Of a stretch of DNA of 64,000 bases, positions 25,223 to 34,351 are shown piece by piece (position 1 is the first letter of the stretch; each line of letters begins with the position of its first letter). The stretch is from F1-80-MAGs062 sp046345315. Its GTDB lineage: Bacteria > Planctomycetota > Planctomycetia > Planctomycetales > Planctomycetaceae. The stretch lies in contig JBKDKA010000251.1 of assembly GCA_046345315.1 (NCBI GenBank), positions 1 through 64,000 on the forward strand, written 5' to 3'. Made by a program: the position numbers and the translations under genes. The notes under the pieces are model-generated. The model did no database searches. It saw only the letters and a list, made by a program, of their open reading frames with translations, and had not been told where the DNA came from.

Positions 25223-26488
25223 TTATTGTTTTGGTTTGACACCCGTCACCAGGAGATCGCCGGGCTTCAGATCTCCCTTCCTTAGCTCAGCAAAGCGATT
25301 GTTTTCTTCGCCGATCTCGATATCGACGGCTCGCAGCTTTTCTCCGTCGATCATCCAGACCGTCTGACTTTTTGAGGCAACCAGATCATCCACCGGGTGT
25401 TCATCGGTCGTAGTGGAAACCGCATTCTCATCGGGACGGCTTTCCAGATTCAGATCCAGCCGATTCAGATCGGCATCGCGGACGTTCTTTCGCTCTGGAA
25501 GAAAATTCAATGCCGCACTGGGGATCCGAATCACGTTCTTCAGTTCACGAATCTGAAATGTCAGCGTCGCTGTCATCCCGGGGAGCAGCTTCATTTCTGC
25601 ATTCGGAGTTGCCACAACGACAGGGTAAGTCACCACGTTCTGCGCCGTCGTTGAACTCATTCGGATCTGTTCAATGACCCCCTGGCGAAAAATCTCCTCC
25701 GGGTACGCCTCCACGGTGAACGTTACCGGCTGACCGGTTTCCTGAGCGGTACGAATCAGCCCGATGTCCGCTTCATCAACGGAAGCAAAGATGTGCATTT
25801 TATTCTTCATGTCCGGAGCGATGACAAACAGCAATGGTGCCTGGAATGCTGCGGCGAGTGTGTTTCCGGGATCGATTTTGCGTTCGATCACAATCCCGTC
25901 GACCGGAGACTTGATTTCTGTGTAAGCCAGATTGGCACGGGAGTTATCGAGATTGGCCCCGGCGGCTTTGACTGACGCCTCCGCAATCTTCAACTGCGCC
26001 TCAAGTGACATTCGGGAAAAACGAAACTGATCCAGCTCCGTCTGGGAGATGAACTCGGCGTTCTCCTCCTTCAGCATCAATGAGCGTTTTTCGTCGTTCT
26101 TTGCTCGCTGCAGATCGGCGAGCACACGTTCCACTGTCGCCTGCTGTGTCAGCAGATTGGCCTCATCCCGCAGAACAGCCGCCTCATAGATTCGCGGGTC
26201 GATTTTTGCCAGCAGCTGATCCTTGGTCACTTCGTCGTTGAAATCGACAAAAAGTTCTGTCACCGGACCCGAAACGAACGACCCGACCTGCACAGAGAGC
26301 ACCGGCTTGATTTCACCGGATGCATTGCGAGTAATTCGCATGTCTCCCTGTTCGACAGCGACAGTTCGGAACTCAGTCTTTCGACGATTCTTCAGCCATG
26401 TGGATCCCCGATTCCATCCGGTGTATCCCAGACCGCCAAGGATTCCCAGGACGATGATGATTCGGATCAGTTTTCGCATAGAGCGCAT
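25223..26488 (-). CDS. Membrane-fusion / periplasmic adaptor subunit (MacA/HlyD type)
   Basis: About 421 residues from the ATG at 26488; an ATG at 26479 is equally possible and neither has a clear ribosome site. An N-terminal anchor (LIRIIIVLGILGGLGYTGW) is followed by the lipoyl-like half motif (VQVGSFVSGPVTELFVDFNDEVTKDQLLAKIDP), a helical hairpin (about 100-180), the second lipoyl half (AYTEIKSPVDGIVIERKIDPGNTL) and beta-barrel domains (MKLLPGMTATLTFQI). It is the first gene of the MacA-MacB-TolC-type operon. The first ATG lies inside the left end of a hairpin repeat (GCGCAT read on the minus strand), so the repeat may have replaced the native leader. Confidence 0.88.
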   Translation of the reverse strand: MRSMRKLIRIIIVLGILGGLGYTGWNRGSTWLKNRRKTEFRTVAVEQGDMRITRNASGEIKPVLSVQVGSFVSGPVTELFVDFNDEVTKDQLLAKIDPRIYEAAVLRDEANLLTQQATVERVLADLQRAKNDEKRSLMLKEENAEFISQTELDQFRFSRMSLEAQLKIAEASVKAAGANLDNSRANLAYTEIKSPVDGIVIERKIDPGNTLAAAFQAPLLFVIAPDMKNKMHIFASVDEADIGLIRTAQETGQPVTFTVEAYPEEIFRQGVIEQIRMSSTTAQNVVTYPVVVATPNAEMKLLPGMTATLTFQIRELKNVIRIPSAALNFLPERKNVRDADLNRLDLNLESRPDENAVSTTTDEHPVDDLVASKSQTVWMIDGEKLRAVDIEIGEENNRFAELRKGDLKPGDLLVTGVKPKQ

Positions 26489-26577
26489 TTCAAAACCGGG
26501 ACAGGCACCCTTGCCGTTGCCGAAGTTGCTGGGAAAAATCACGTTCACCGGGAGCCAGTCCCGGTTTTGAAGTCACC
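26485..26577 (+). repeat. Hairpin repeat family, full copy
   Basis: GCATTTCAAAACCGGGACAGG at the left and GGGAGCCAGTCCCGGTTTTG at the right. Its left edge overlaps the start of the adaptor gene at 25223-26488. Confidence 0.9.
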
Positions 26578-26914
26578 TGCAGTTGTTCGAAACAATTTCC
26601 ATGTAAGGGGAACTCAAAATCATAGGCGATATATCCGTTCCAGCGAATCGATTGGGATCGTTATCAGAAAAGTGAGGTCCGATTGTTCCATCGTCAGGCT
26701 CCTCCCGCATGGACGATCCGGTCAACGGTGCAACATCCGACATTGCTGTGGCTGAGCTTCGTGATCACAATAATGGTGAGTTCATTGTGAAATTTTGATG
26801 CTGGGGTCGTCATTCCCTGTTTTCAACACTCACAAAACACCAGTCACAACTTCCACGGTCGAGGAATCACAGCTCGCAGACGACGATCCTCACAATCAGC
26901 GGAACTCAAGACAG
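26578..26914. other. Divergent spacer before the acyltransferase gene
   Basis: No gene is supported. The acyltransferase frame is open from 26795, but the residues before 26915 are low in structure and polar. The spacer should hold promoters for both directions. Confidence 0.35.
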
Positions 26915-28102
26915 ATGGCCGATCCCCGACAGTCCACAGAGCCAGAATTTCTGATTGCTCCGGAACAGCTGCGAGCAAAGATTTCGAGTACCGGTTTTGC
27001 ATTTCGCGGGTTTGACCAGAAGAACCTTGGCAAAACTCCCGAGCTGCTGGCAGACCCGGTCTATGGTCCGGTGGTCGAAAAGCATCTTCGTCAGGCTTCC
27101 GAACTTACCGCTGATCTCCTTCATCGCCATGTCGATCTGGTGACACGCGTTCGTGAACGTCGTGAGTCGACATTCGAGGAGTATGCGGAAACTCTGTCTC
27201 TGATTGTGGCCGCAGAGACGGCTCAGATCGAACTGCTGCGTGACATCTACGGTGTTGATGTTTCAAAGGCTCAGCTGTCCATCGGGTACAGTCTCGGGGA
27301 GTTCGCTGCTCTGATTACTTCCGGCGTTTACTCAATGGACGCCATTCTCTCACCGCCACTTCTGCTTTCGGATGACATCATCGCGCTTTCTGAAGGCGTT
27401 CGGATGGCGATCATTTTTTCTCGTGATCAGCAGATGGATCTGCACCTGATCGAAAGACTCTGTCTGGAGATCAGTGCCCGCGGAAACGGCACCATCGCGA
27501 TCTCCACGCATCTCTCTCCCAACACCGTTCTTGTTCTGGGGCAGGGAGATACGATTGCCGAGCTGAAAACGACGATGAAGCAGCTCTGTCCGGCAGGAGT
27601 CAGCGTCCGTGAAAATCCTCATCGATGGCCACCGATTCATACGCCGATCACCCGACAGCGCAACATTCCGGATCGCGCCGCGGTGATGATGGAACGCGCT
27701 TCCGGCGGATTTCAGAAGCCGACACCGGATATCATTTCCTGTGTTACCGGAAACGCCGGTTACACAGCCATCAACAGTCGCAGCATCCTGAATCACTGGG
27801 TCGACGAACCGCAACGACTCTGGGATGTTGTCGATCAGACGATTGCATCTGGAATTGAGCTTCTGATTCATGTCGGGCCGGATCCCAACATTATTCCCTC
27901 CACAATGCAGCGGATTCGCCAGAACGTTCAGCAGCAGCTCGCGGCAAGAACATTGTCGAGCATCGGCCTCCGAGCGATGTCGCACATTGTTCGCCGTCAC
28001 CGCCCGTGGATGAATCATCTGATGTCTTCCAGTGCCACACTGCTGCGTATTCCCTTTATCCATGAGATCATTCTGGAAGACTGGCTGCTCCAGAAACGCT
28101 GA
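26915..28102 (+). CDS. FabD-like acyltransferase-domain protein
   Basis: About 395 residues from the ATG at 26915; the frame is open back to 26795 but that stretch is poorly ordered. The acyltransferase core has the nucleophile elbow SIGYSLGEFAAL (Gly-Tyr-Ser where FabD has Gly-His-Ser), SEGVRMAIIFS in place of the usual RGxxM, the catalytic-histidine segment RWPPIHTPITR, and IELLIHVGPDPNIIPSTMQRI, the conserved GPxxxL block. It is therefore probably a malonyl/acyl transferase. The N-terminal ~100 residues and C-terminal ~60 residues are outside the core. The next gene begins 30 bases later on the same strand, suggesting joint expression with the ATP-grasp enzyme. The acyl donor and acceptor are unknown. 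Confidence 0.75.
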   Translation: MADPRQSTEPEFLIAPEQLRAKISSTGFAFRGFDQKNLGKTPELLADPVYGPVVEKHLRQASELTADLLHRHVDLVTRVRERRESTFEEYAETLSLIVAAETAQIELLRDIYGVDVSKAQLSIGYSLGEFAALITSGVYSMDAILSPPLLLSDDIIALSEGVRMAIIFSRDQQMDLHLIERLCLEISARGNGTIAISTHLSPNTVLVLGQGDTIAELKTTMKQLCPAGVSVRENPHRWPPIHTPITRQRNIPDRAAVMMERASGGFQKPTPDIISCVTGNAGYTAINSRSILNHWVDEPQRLWDVVDQTIASGIELLIHVGPDPNIIPSTMQRIRQNVQQQLAARTLSSIGLRAMSHIVRRHRPWMNHLMSSSATLLRIPFIHEIILEDWLLQKR

Positions 28103-28132
28103 TGTCGGTCGGGGCGGATTCGAGGTTTTGAA

Positions 28133-29227
28133 GTGCTGCGCGTTCTTTGTGCGGAATACCTGCTGGGAGTACCGGAGGCGTGGAGCCAGGCATCTGCGTC
28201 CATGCAGAGAGAAGCGGCAGCCATGCTGTCCGCCGTCATTGAAGATTTCGGTCGGCTCGGTGGCTGCGAGATTTTCATTCCGATCGGCGATGGCCATCAG
28301 GCAGCAATTCTCGGAGCGATACCAGAGGGTTGCGTTCATCTGGTCCCGGTACGTGATGCGAACGAATTCGAGACGGAGTTGTCACGGCAATCCCGAGACG
28401 CCGATGTCGTGTTTCTGATTGCACCGGAATGCGATGGGATACTTAGCCATCTGCTTCAGACGATTCGGCGTTCGGCGCGGACCGACACTCAGATTCTGAA
28501 TGCCGATCAGGAACTAGTGGAACGCTTCTCCGATAAACTGGCCACCTTCCACTGGCTGCAGAATCGCCAACTGCCGACGATACCAACCTGGGGTCTTAAC
28601 GACCCTTCGTTACAGCTCAATCAGCTGGATACGAACGCTGTCTCGAACGGTTCTCTGTTCGTTGTGAAACCTCGTTTCGGGGCAGGAAGCGAAGAGGTGC
28701 ACGTGATCGACGGCAGGAGTCTCAATCGGGAAATGTTTTCGGCGGATCCCGATCGAAGCGTAAATTATATCCTGCAGCCCTATGTTGAGGGCATCTCCTG
28801 CTCGAGGGGATTTCTGGGTGGAGGATCAGCTTGTCCGGCCATGATCCTTCCACCGGCTCAGCAGATCATTGAATTCACGAATGGCCACTTAAAGTATCAG
28901 GGAAGCATCGTTCCCTGCCGCCCGGAACTCCATCCAGCTATCGAGCCGTTCGCATGCACGTTAGCTGCTGCACTGGGATCATTTTCCGGATACATCGGCG
29001 TCGACTTCATTGTGAAACTGCACTCCAATGATCCGTTTCAGATCGTGGAGGTGAATCCTCGCCTGTGCACGAGTTACCTGGCCTATCGACGACTGACCGA
29101 ATGCAACCTGATTGATCGGATGCTGCATCCCCGGTCAGATGTTCCGATCTCATGGAAACCCGGTGCCGTATCGTTTCGATTCACCGAAAGCAATGGTGAG
29201 TTCGGGTTTGAATCGACGGAACTCTGA
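28133..29227 (+). CDS. ATP-grasp ligase, MfnD-like
   Basis: A 364-residue ATP-grasp protein with a GTG start at 28133 preceded by GAGG. The N-terminus (LRVLCAEYLLGVPEAW..SMQREAAAMLSAVIEDF) resembles the COG1821 group, which includes tyramine-glutamate ligase MfnD of methanofuran synthesis. ATP-grasp motifs are FVVKPRFGAGSEEVHVI, YILQPYVEGISCSRGF and the metal-binding FQIVEVNPRLCTSYLAYRRL. Planctomycetes carry methanopterin/methanofuran-type C1 genes, so an MfnD or OrfY-like role is plausible but is inference. The neighbouring acyltransferase has no known place in that pathway. Confidence 0.75.
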   Translation: MLRVLCAEYLLGVPEAWSQASASMQREAAAMLSAVIEDFGRLGGCEIFIPIGDGHQAAILGAIPEGCVHLVPVRDANEFETELSRQSRDADVVFLIAPECDGILSHLLQTIRRSARTDTQILNADQELVERFSDKLATFHWLQNRQLPTIPTWGLNDPSLQLNQLDTNAVSNGSLFVVKPRFGAGSEEVHVIDGRSLNREMFSADPDRSVNYILQPYVEGISCSRGFLGGGSACPAMILPPAQQIIEFTNGHLKYQGSIVPCRPELHPAIEPFACTLAAALGSFSGYIGVDFIVKLHSNDPFQIVEVNPRLCTSYLAYRRLTECNLIDRMLHPRSDVPISWKPGAVSFRFTESNGEFGFESTEL

Positions 29228-29291
29228 CGTACTCGACGATTGTGAGGACCGGCCTTTGGTGCTTCGTCAAACCCTGATTTTGGGGTTCCGT

Positions 29292-29313
29292 CATTCCCGC
29301 GCAGGCGGGAATG
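29292..29313. repeat. CATTCCCGC...GCGGGAATG palindrome
   Basis: CATTCCCGC GCAG GCGGGAATG, a short hairpin of the widespread ATTCCCGC type, in the spacer after the ATP-grasp gene. Related elements are at 52243-52263 and 52281-52303. Confidence 0.75.
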
Positions 29314-29354
29314 ACAAGCAAACCCTGTTCTTTGCGCTGACAGAGCACTCGATC

Positions 29355-29448
29355 GCATTTCAAAACCGGGACAGGCACCCTTGCCGTTGCAGAATTCGCA
29401 GGAAGACGCCGCGACTGTCGGGAGCCAGTCCCGGTTTTGAAGCTACCT
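29355..29448 (+). repeat. Hairpin repeat family, full copy
   Basis: Both arms are perfect. The interior CTTGCCGTTGCAGAATTCGC matches the family interior. It ends 5 bases before the stop of the minus-strand TPR gene. Confidence 0.92.
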
Positions 29449-29452
29449 GAAG

Positions 29453-29773
29453 TCACCCGGGCAGGTTCAACAGAAACTGCTGCATTTCCCCCGCCGCGTG
29501 AGCATTGCCCTGCTGCTGTGCATTCCGGATTCCGGCTTCGAAACATTGACGAGCTTCGTCGTGTCGGCCGATCTTTGTCAACTGCTGACCTGCCATCAGG
29601 AACGCCGGCACATACGGCGTTTCCGCCGTCATCAGCCCTTGCAGAAGTTCCAGACTGCGGTCATGTTCGGACGTTTTCTCGAGCTCAAGTGCCAGCATAT
29701 ATCTGAGCATCTGGTCGGCAGGATCGGCCTCCAGCATCGCTTCCAGTTTCTGACGTCGAGATGAAACAGACAT
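29453..29773 (-). CDS. Small TPR-like protein
   Basis: A 106-residue protein starting at the ATG at 29773 behind a CGGGAAA site; the frame is open further upstream but only through repeat-derived spacer. It contains about two helical repeats: MLEADPADQMLRYMLALELEKTSEHDRSLELLQGLM and VPAFLMAGQQLTKIGRHDEARQCFEAGIRNAQQQG, which fit the TPR consensus. It is probably a cytoplasmic scaffold; the partner is unknown. The hairpin repeat lies directly at its 3' end. Confidence 0.75.
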   Translation of the reverse strand: MSVSSRRQKLEAMLEADPADQMLRYMLALELEKTSEHDRSLELLQGLMTAETPYVPAFLMAGQQLTKIGRHDEARQCFEAGIRNAQQQGNAHAAGEMQQFLLNLPG

Positions 29774-30428
29774 GGCATTTCCCGTGAAACTGAACTCGAA
29801 CTGCCTGTGGAATAGTGAATTAAACCCGGATGTCCGTAGGTTTTCGCCATTCCCGCAAAAACGTGTATCCAGCATCCATGACCACTGGAACGCACTGGAT
29901 CGCCGCGCTGCATTTATACATAAGTATGCGTTGGTGGTCCAAGGCGAGCCATGTAATGGCGATGTCGACCATCCCGCGGAGGCCAATCCAGATGATTTCC
30001 GGCCTGAAAGGCCATTCGTTCCCATAGCCTGGCCTGAAGCGAAGCGGAGGGCCAGGTCATCGTGTCCTGTCAAATTCGTGATTGCGGACCGAAGGTCCTG
30101 CCGTTCAAGGGGGGAGTTCAACCTGACGCGGTCGTCGAATGAATCCGGTTCGTGAACGAATCCGTGCTGTGGGCGTCTGGGATGCTGTGACAATGCGAAC
30201 GGCCGGGCCGTTGGCCCTGAATGATCGATTGCGTGGGTTTCCCGGGCCGCCGCTTCGCTTCAGCCCGGGCTGTCAGAATGGCTGGGCCTTCGGCCCGAAG
30301 TCACAGCCAGATGTGTGTGACCGGACGCAGAAACCTCAACGTCGAGACGGAATGCATTCCGTGACGGACATCTTACAATCAGTTGATTCGCCCGACGAGC
30401 AGATCTGATCAGGCAGAGGGTTCAGAAG
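29774..30428. other. 655-bp spacer crowded with GC-rich palindromes
   Basis: No gene is supported. The stretch carries a series of short hairpins: GGCC-TGAAA-GGCC at 30001-30013, CCTGGCC/GGCCAGG at 30028-30056 around a GAAGCGAAGC loop, GGGCC-GTT-GGCCC at 30205-30217, CCCGGGC/GCCCGGG at 30241-30269 around CTTCGCTTC, and GGGCC-TTC-GGCCC at 30284-30296. It looks like an accumulation site for a second repeat class. Confidence 0.5.
30001..30296. repeat. Cluster of GC-rich hairpins with GAAGCGAAGC loops
   Basis: At least five short inverted repeats (arms of 4-7 bp, GGCC/GCCC-rich) lie within 300 bp. The pairs at 30028-30056 and 30241-30269 carry the same GAAGCGAAGC loop in opposite orientation. 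Confidence 0.6.
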
Positions 30429-31787
30429 ATGATTCAGGAAACTCCGGATACAAAGCCAGTCGCTTCGCAACGCTGGTCGGTGCTGATCGCGGCCTACTCC
30501 GCGTGGATGTTTGCGGGGCTTGAGATTTCCCTGTTCATTCTGATTCACCGTCAGATGATGACGGAACTGCTCGGCCCTGAAGGCAACGAGAAACTCATCG
30601 CCCAGTGGCTGGCCTGGTTCCAGGCAGCGTTTCTGTTCGGAGCTGCAGTGGGAGGCTGGCTGTTCGGATGGATGGGAGATCGATACGGTCGAACGTTCTC
30701 CATGGGATGCAGTATTGTCTGTTACTCCGGGTTCACGCTCGTTGCATGGTTTGTCGACGATCCGCAGGTGATGTGGTGTGTCCGATTTCTTGCGTGTCTG
30801 GGAATCGGCGGGGCATGGCCGAATTCCGTGGCACTCGTTGCGGAGGCCTGTCCCACAACGTCACGGCCGATGCTGGCGGGACTGCTGGGCACAGCCGCAA
30901 ACTTCGGTTTCGTGATTCTCGGCATCATCGGCTACTTCGCTCGGATCACAAACGAGGACTGGCGATGGGTACTGCTCGTCGGGTCCGCACCACTCATCAT
31001 CGGTGTGTGGACACTTCTGGCCGTTCCTGAATCGGCCGCGTGGAAGAAGCTGCGGCAGAGCGCCGTCGTTGACTCGCGCCGAAGCACACCCATCGCCGAA
31101 GTTCTTCGACCACCGATTCTTTATCGAACTCTTCTCGGCATCAGTCTGGGAGCCGTCCCCGTTGTGGGAACCGCAGCCAATGCAAACTGGGTGGTCCCGT
31201 GGACGGATCAGGTGATGTCACGGGAAGCTTCGCAGATCGTGAATTCCGGAGATTCGCAGGCCACTGCTGAGCAGCAGACCGCGAACACGTCTTCGAAAGC
31301 ACCGCGAAAGCCGGACCCGAGGCAGAAGGCGAAGACGCAGATTCTCAGGTCGACCGGTGCGATCTTCGGGAGTCTGCTCGGTGGAGCGATCTCTTCGTTT
31401 CTGGGTCGCCGAATCACTTATTTTCTGATCAGTCTGGCGACTTTCGCCACCAGCACCTGGCTGTTCACGCAGCTGAACCCTCTGCATCCTCAGTTTGACT
31501 TTTTCGTCTTTGTGCTGGGGTTCTTCGGAGTGACCTACTTCGGATGGCTGCCTTTGTTTCTGCCGGAGCTCTTTCCGACTCATGTCCGATCGACAGGATC
31601 CGGAATTTCCTTCAACACGGGGCGAGTTCTGGCAGCATTCGTAGTCCTGTTTGCCGGTTTTCGAATGAGCAGCTTTCAGGGCGATTATGCTCAGGTCGGA
31701 CTCTGGAGCGGCATGATCTACGTCGTGGGGATGATCATCATCTGGTTTGCTCCGCGTCATCCGGACAAAAACGAGATCACCAGTTAG
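30429..31787 (+). CDS. MFS transporter (sugar/organic-acid type)
   Basis: A 452-residue MFS permease. The conserved loop 2-3 motif is GWLFGWMGDRYGRTFSMG, helix 4-5 contains FLACLGIGGAWPNSVALVAEACPTTSRP, typical of the SP/AAHS branches, and the second half has ISSFLGRRITYFLIS and FLPELFPTHVRSTGSGISFNTGR. The central cytoplasmic loop carries a hydrophilic insert of about 40 residues (SGDSQATAEQQTANTSSKAP and onward). A Glu/Lys-poor C-terminus ends at 31787. Substrate unknown. A hairpin repeat starts 3 bases after the stop codon. Confidence 0.88.
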   Translation: MIQETPDTKPVASQRWSVLIAAYSAWMFAGLEISLFILIHRQMMTELLGPEGNEKLIAQWLAWFQAAFLFGAAVGGWLFGWMGDRYGRTFSMGCSIVCYSGFTLVAWFVDDPQVMWCVRFLACLGIGGAWPNSVALVAEACPTTSRPMLAGLLGTAANFGFVILGIIGYFARITNEDWRWVLLVGSAPLIIGVWTLLAVPESAAWKKLRQSAVVDSRRSTPIAEVLRPPILYRTLLGISLGAVPVVGTAANANWVVPWTDQVMSREASQIVNSGDSQATAEQQTANTSSKAPRKPDPRQKAKTQILRSTGAIFGSLLGGAISSFLGRRITYFLISLATFATSTWLFTQLNPLHPQFDFFVFVLGFFGVTYFGWLPLFLPELFPTHVRSTGSGISFNTGRVLAAFVVLFAGFRMSSFQGDYAQVGLWSGMIYVVGMIIIWFAPRHPDKNEITS

Positions 31788-31790
31788 TGC

Positions 31791-31884
31791 GCATTTCAAA
31801 ACCGGGACAGGCACCCTTGCAGTTGCAGGTTCTGCAGGACGACGCATCGTCTGTCGGGAGCCAGTCCCGGTTTTGAAACCGCCT
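31791..31884 (+). repeat. Hairpin repeat family, full copy
   Basis: Perfect arms, ending TTTTGAAACCGCCTG. It starts 3 bases after the MFS stop and lies between convergent genes, so it may also end transcription. Confidence 0.92.
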
Positions 31885-31910
31885 GGAGTGTGTTCCACGC
31901 TCTGCCATCA

Positions 31911-33074
31911 TCATCGTTCACGAAGTGCGGTGATGATGTTCAGTCGGACGGCCCGAAGTGCGGGAAGAATACCGCCGAGAAGTCCCATGATGACGGCAAG
32001 GAAAACGCCCTGCATCAGGACTCGCGGTCCGAAACGAAACGAAAACGTAATCTCGCTGAAGGAAGCAAAGTTGGCCGTCCCGGTTGAAAGACCGTTGAAT
32101 GGAAGTGTTGCCAGGCATCCGAGCAGTCCTCCCATCAGACACAGCAGAATTGATTCCATGAGGAAGGAGGTCAGGATGCTGAACCGAGAGAACCCCAGAG
32201 CTCGAAGCGTGCCGATTTCACGACCACGGCTCGCGACAGCGGCATACATCGTGTTGGCAGCAGCGAACATGGCACCAAACGTCAGAAATGCTGCAATCAG
32301 GTAGCCGATCACTCGAAGAAAATTCGACTGCGACATCTGGTCTTCAAAGTACTTGACTTCCGGAATGCCGGACAGCTGAAATCGCTTGTCTTCGGAAAGT
32401 GTCGTTATCAGCTGATCTGCGGCGGCCTTATCCTGAGCTCGCAGATTGACGGAAGTTGTAAACTCCGGAGTCCGCCGTGCTGAGGCCAGATCACGCAGAT
32501 CTGTCCAGACCTCGGATTCCGCGGAGCTGCCGTCAGCCTCGAAGTACCCGACGATTTCGAAGTCGTCGTGATTGATGACGAGCTTTTCACCGATGGCGAG
32601 ATTCTCGAAGCGTTCCGCCATGCGAATGCTGGTGATTGCTTCGTTCACACCGGGCTTCAGATCCCGGCCCTGAGTGATTCTAAATCCCGGACGTAACTGT
32701 CGTCCGACATTCTCAATCCCGCGCACAATCAGATTGGTCGTCCCGCCGTTGTTTCGTCGCGGCTTGGTAAGAATCGTGACCAGCTCAACGGAACACAGAG
32801 GTTCCCCGGTTTCATTCTTCGCAATTCCCGGCAGTGAAGCGACCTCGCGGGAAACCTTCTGCTCGAGACCGCTCGAGATCTCGTCCGTCGACCCCTTTCG
32901 GACCACGATCAGGTCCAGCGGGTGACCGGAAATGCGGAGTGCATGTTCCAGACCATCGATCAGCCCGAACACCAGCACGGATGCCATGACCACCAGTCCG
33001 GTACTGACGACCGTCATGAGTGTTGTCATCCATCGAACACGCAGGTTCCGAATGTTGTATTTTGCCGGTATCAT
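31911..33074 (-). CDS. FtsX-type ABC transporter permease
   Basis: A 387-residue permease. The N-terminal helix TTLMTVVSTGLVVMASVLVFGLIDG is followed by a periplasmic domain (RKGSTDEISSGLEQKVSREVASLPGI), and the C-terminal FtsX domain has three helices with SRGREIGTLRALGFSRFSIL as the coupling helix. It is the last gene of the second exporter operon, 119 bases after the other permease. Two different FtsX permeases with one ATPase suggests a heterodimeric exporter of the LolCDE or DevBCA kind. Confidence 0.87.
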   Translation of the reverse strand: MIPAKYNIRNLRVRWMTTLMTVVSTGLVVMASVLVFGLIDGLEHALRISGHPLDLIVVRKGSTDEISSGLEQKVSREVASLPGIAKNETGEPLCSVELVTILTKPRRNNGGTTNLIVRGIENVGRQLRPGFRITQGRDLKPGVNEAITSIRMAERFENLAIGEKLVINHDDFEIVGYFEADGSSAESEVWTDLRDLASARRTPEFTTSVNLRAQDKAAADQLITTLSEDKRFQLSGIPEVKYFEDQMSQSNFLRVIGYLIAAFLTFGAMFAAANTMYAAVASRGREIGTLRALGFSRFSILTSFLMESILLCLMGGLLGCLATLPFNGLSTGTANFASFSEITFSFRFGPRVLMQGVFLAVIMGLLGGILPALRAVRLNIITALRER

Positions 33075-33193
33075 GAGTTTCGCAGCAGGATCTCAAAGAA
33101 TGACTGGATGATAGAACTCGAACAGCGATCTCAGGCTGTGCGACGCGGCCATGCCGATCAGCTCAGCACGGCACGACGATCGGGCGAACGACC

Positions 33194-34351
33194 TCAGGCA
33201 ACTCGACGAAGTCCGTTGATCACCGACATCCGGGAAGCCTGAATCGCCGGAACAAGGCCGCTGATGATTCCGATGAAGCCGGCCACGAAGAATCCGTAGA
33301 ACAGCCAGAGCCCCATCATTTCCGGGATGGTGAACGGAAACTGCTGCGGCAGTGCCAGGTGCATCATGTGGAGCAGACCGCATCCCATGGACACGCCGAT
33401 AATGCCACCGAGGAAGGAGACCAGAAACGCTTCCCCCAGCACCATACTGAGCACTCGCAATCTTGAAAAACCGATCGCTTTCAGAACCGCGATTTCGGTG
33501 ACTCGTTCTCGCATAGCCATCGCCATCGAATTCGCGGCCACCAGTGACAGACAAAGCACAACAAGAAGGCCGATCATTCGGATCATGACCTGCACATTCC
33601 CGAGCATGTCCACAAACATCTGGGCGAACGCCGCTTCGGTCTGGGAACGTGTCGGAGTGTCTGAGCTGGAAAAGCGATCGTCGATTTTTTCAATGACTCC
33701 GGGAATGTCAGGAGTGTTCTGAATTCGAGCAAAGATGGTTCCGGAATTTCCCGCCGCTTCTTCTCGCACGTTCTTCAGAAGCTCGTCGAGATATTTCCAG
33801 TGAAACCACATGGAGTCGGTGTTCTTCTCACTGTCGAATACGCCCACCAGCTCAAGATCCAGGTCGACCGGATAGAAAGTGCCCTTCAGTGGAATTCGCT
33901 GACCGATCTTCCAGCCGCGTTTCTCCGCGATGCGTCGATCAAGAACACACCCCTGCCGATTGTTCTGCCACGCCTTAAGTTGATCCTCGGGGATGCTGAA
34001 ATCCGGCCAGACCTTGAACGCCTGCTCGGGATCAGTCGCAAACTGAGCGAACGGCATGGTCTCTTCCTGGTAGGTTCCGCCGAACCATGCATACGGAACA
34101 GCGGCCGCTACGCCGTCAGTGTTCCGAACATCGTCCACCATGGAAATCGGAACCTTGCCCGAAAATCCCTGAACATTCATCACGACGATGCGATTTGCCT
34201 TCTCCGCAGAATTCTTCCAGGTTTCCTGGGAGGCCATGAAGCCGTACAGGACGGTCATCAGAGCCAGACTGAATCCGACCGAAAGAATGGTGAGCAGACT
34301 TCGGATTCTGTTTCGAGCAATATTGCGACGAATGTACTTGAGCAGATTCAT
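33194..34351 (-). CDS. FtsX-type ABC transporter permease
   Basis: A 385-residue permease starting MNLLKYIRRNIARNRIRSLLTILSVGFSLALMTVLYGF, with a periplasmic domain (about 45-260) and a C-terminal FtsX unit (AANSMAMAMRERVTEIAVLKAIGFSRLRVLSMVLGEAF). TEIAVLKAIGFS is the coupling-helix signature. Its ATG overlaps the ATPase stop by 4 bases (34348-34351), so the two are translationally coupled. It probably pairs with the permease at 31911. Confidence 0.9.
   Translation of the reverse strand: MNLLKYIRRNIARNRIRSLLTILSVGFSLALMTVLYGFMASQETWKNSAEKANRIVVMNVQGFSGKVPISMVDDVRNTDGVAAAVPYAWFGGTYQEETMPFAQFATDPEQAFKVWPDFSIPEDQLKAWQNNRQGCVLDRRIAEKRGWKIGQRIPLKGTFYPVDLDLELVGVFDSEKNTDSMWFHWKYLDELLKNVREEAAGNSGTIFARIQNTPDIPGVIEKIDDRFSSSDTPTRSQTEAAFAQMFVDMLGNVQVMIRMIGLLVVLCLSLVAANSMAMAMRERVTEIAVLKAIGFSRLRVLSMVLGEAFLVSFLGGIIGVSMGCGLLHMMHLALPQQFPFTIPEMMGLWLFYGFFVAGFIGIISGLVPAIQASRMSVINGLRRVA

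Noticed and set aside
26969..27012. CCGGTTTTGCATTTCGCG resembles the end of the hairpin repeat
   Set aside because: It lies inside the acyltransferase coding frame, has no partner arm, and the match is short.
29772..30155. 127-codon plus frame in the repeat-rich spacer
   Set aside because: It runs through palindromic repeats and over the TPR gene start; no motif or start signal.
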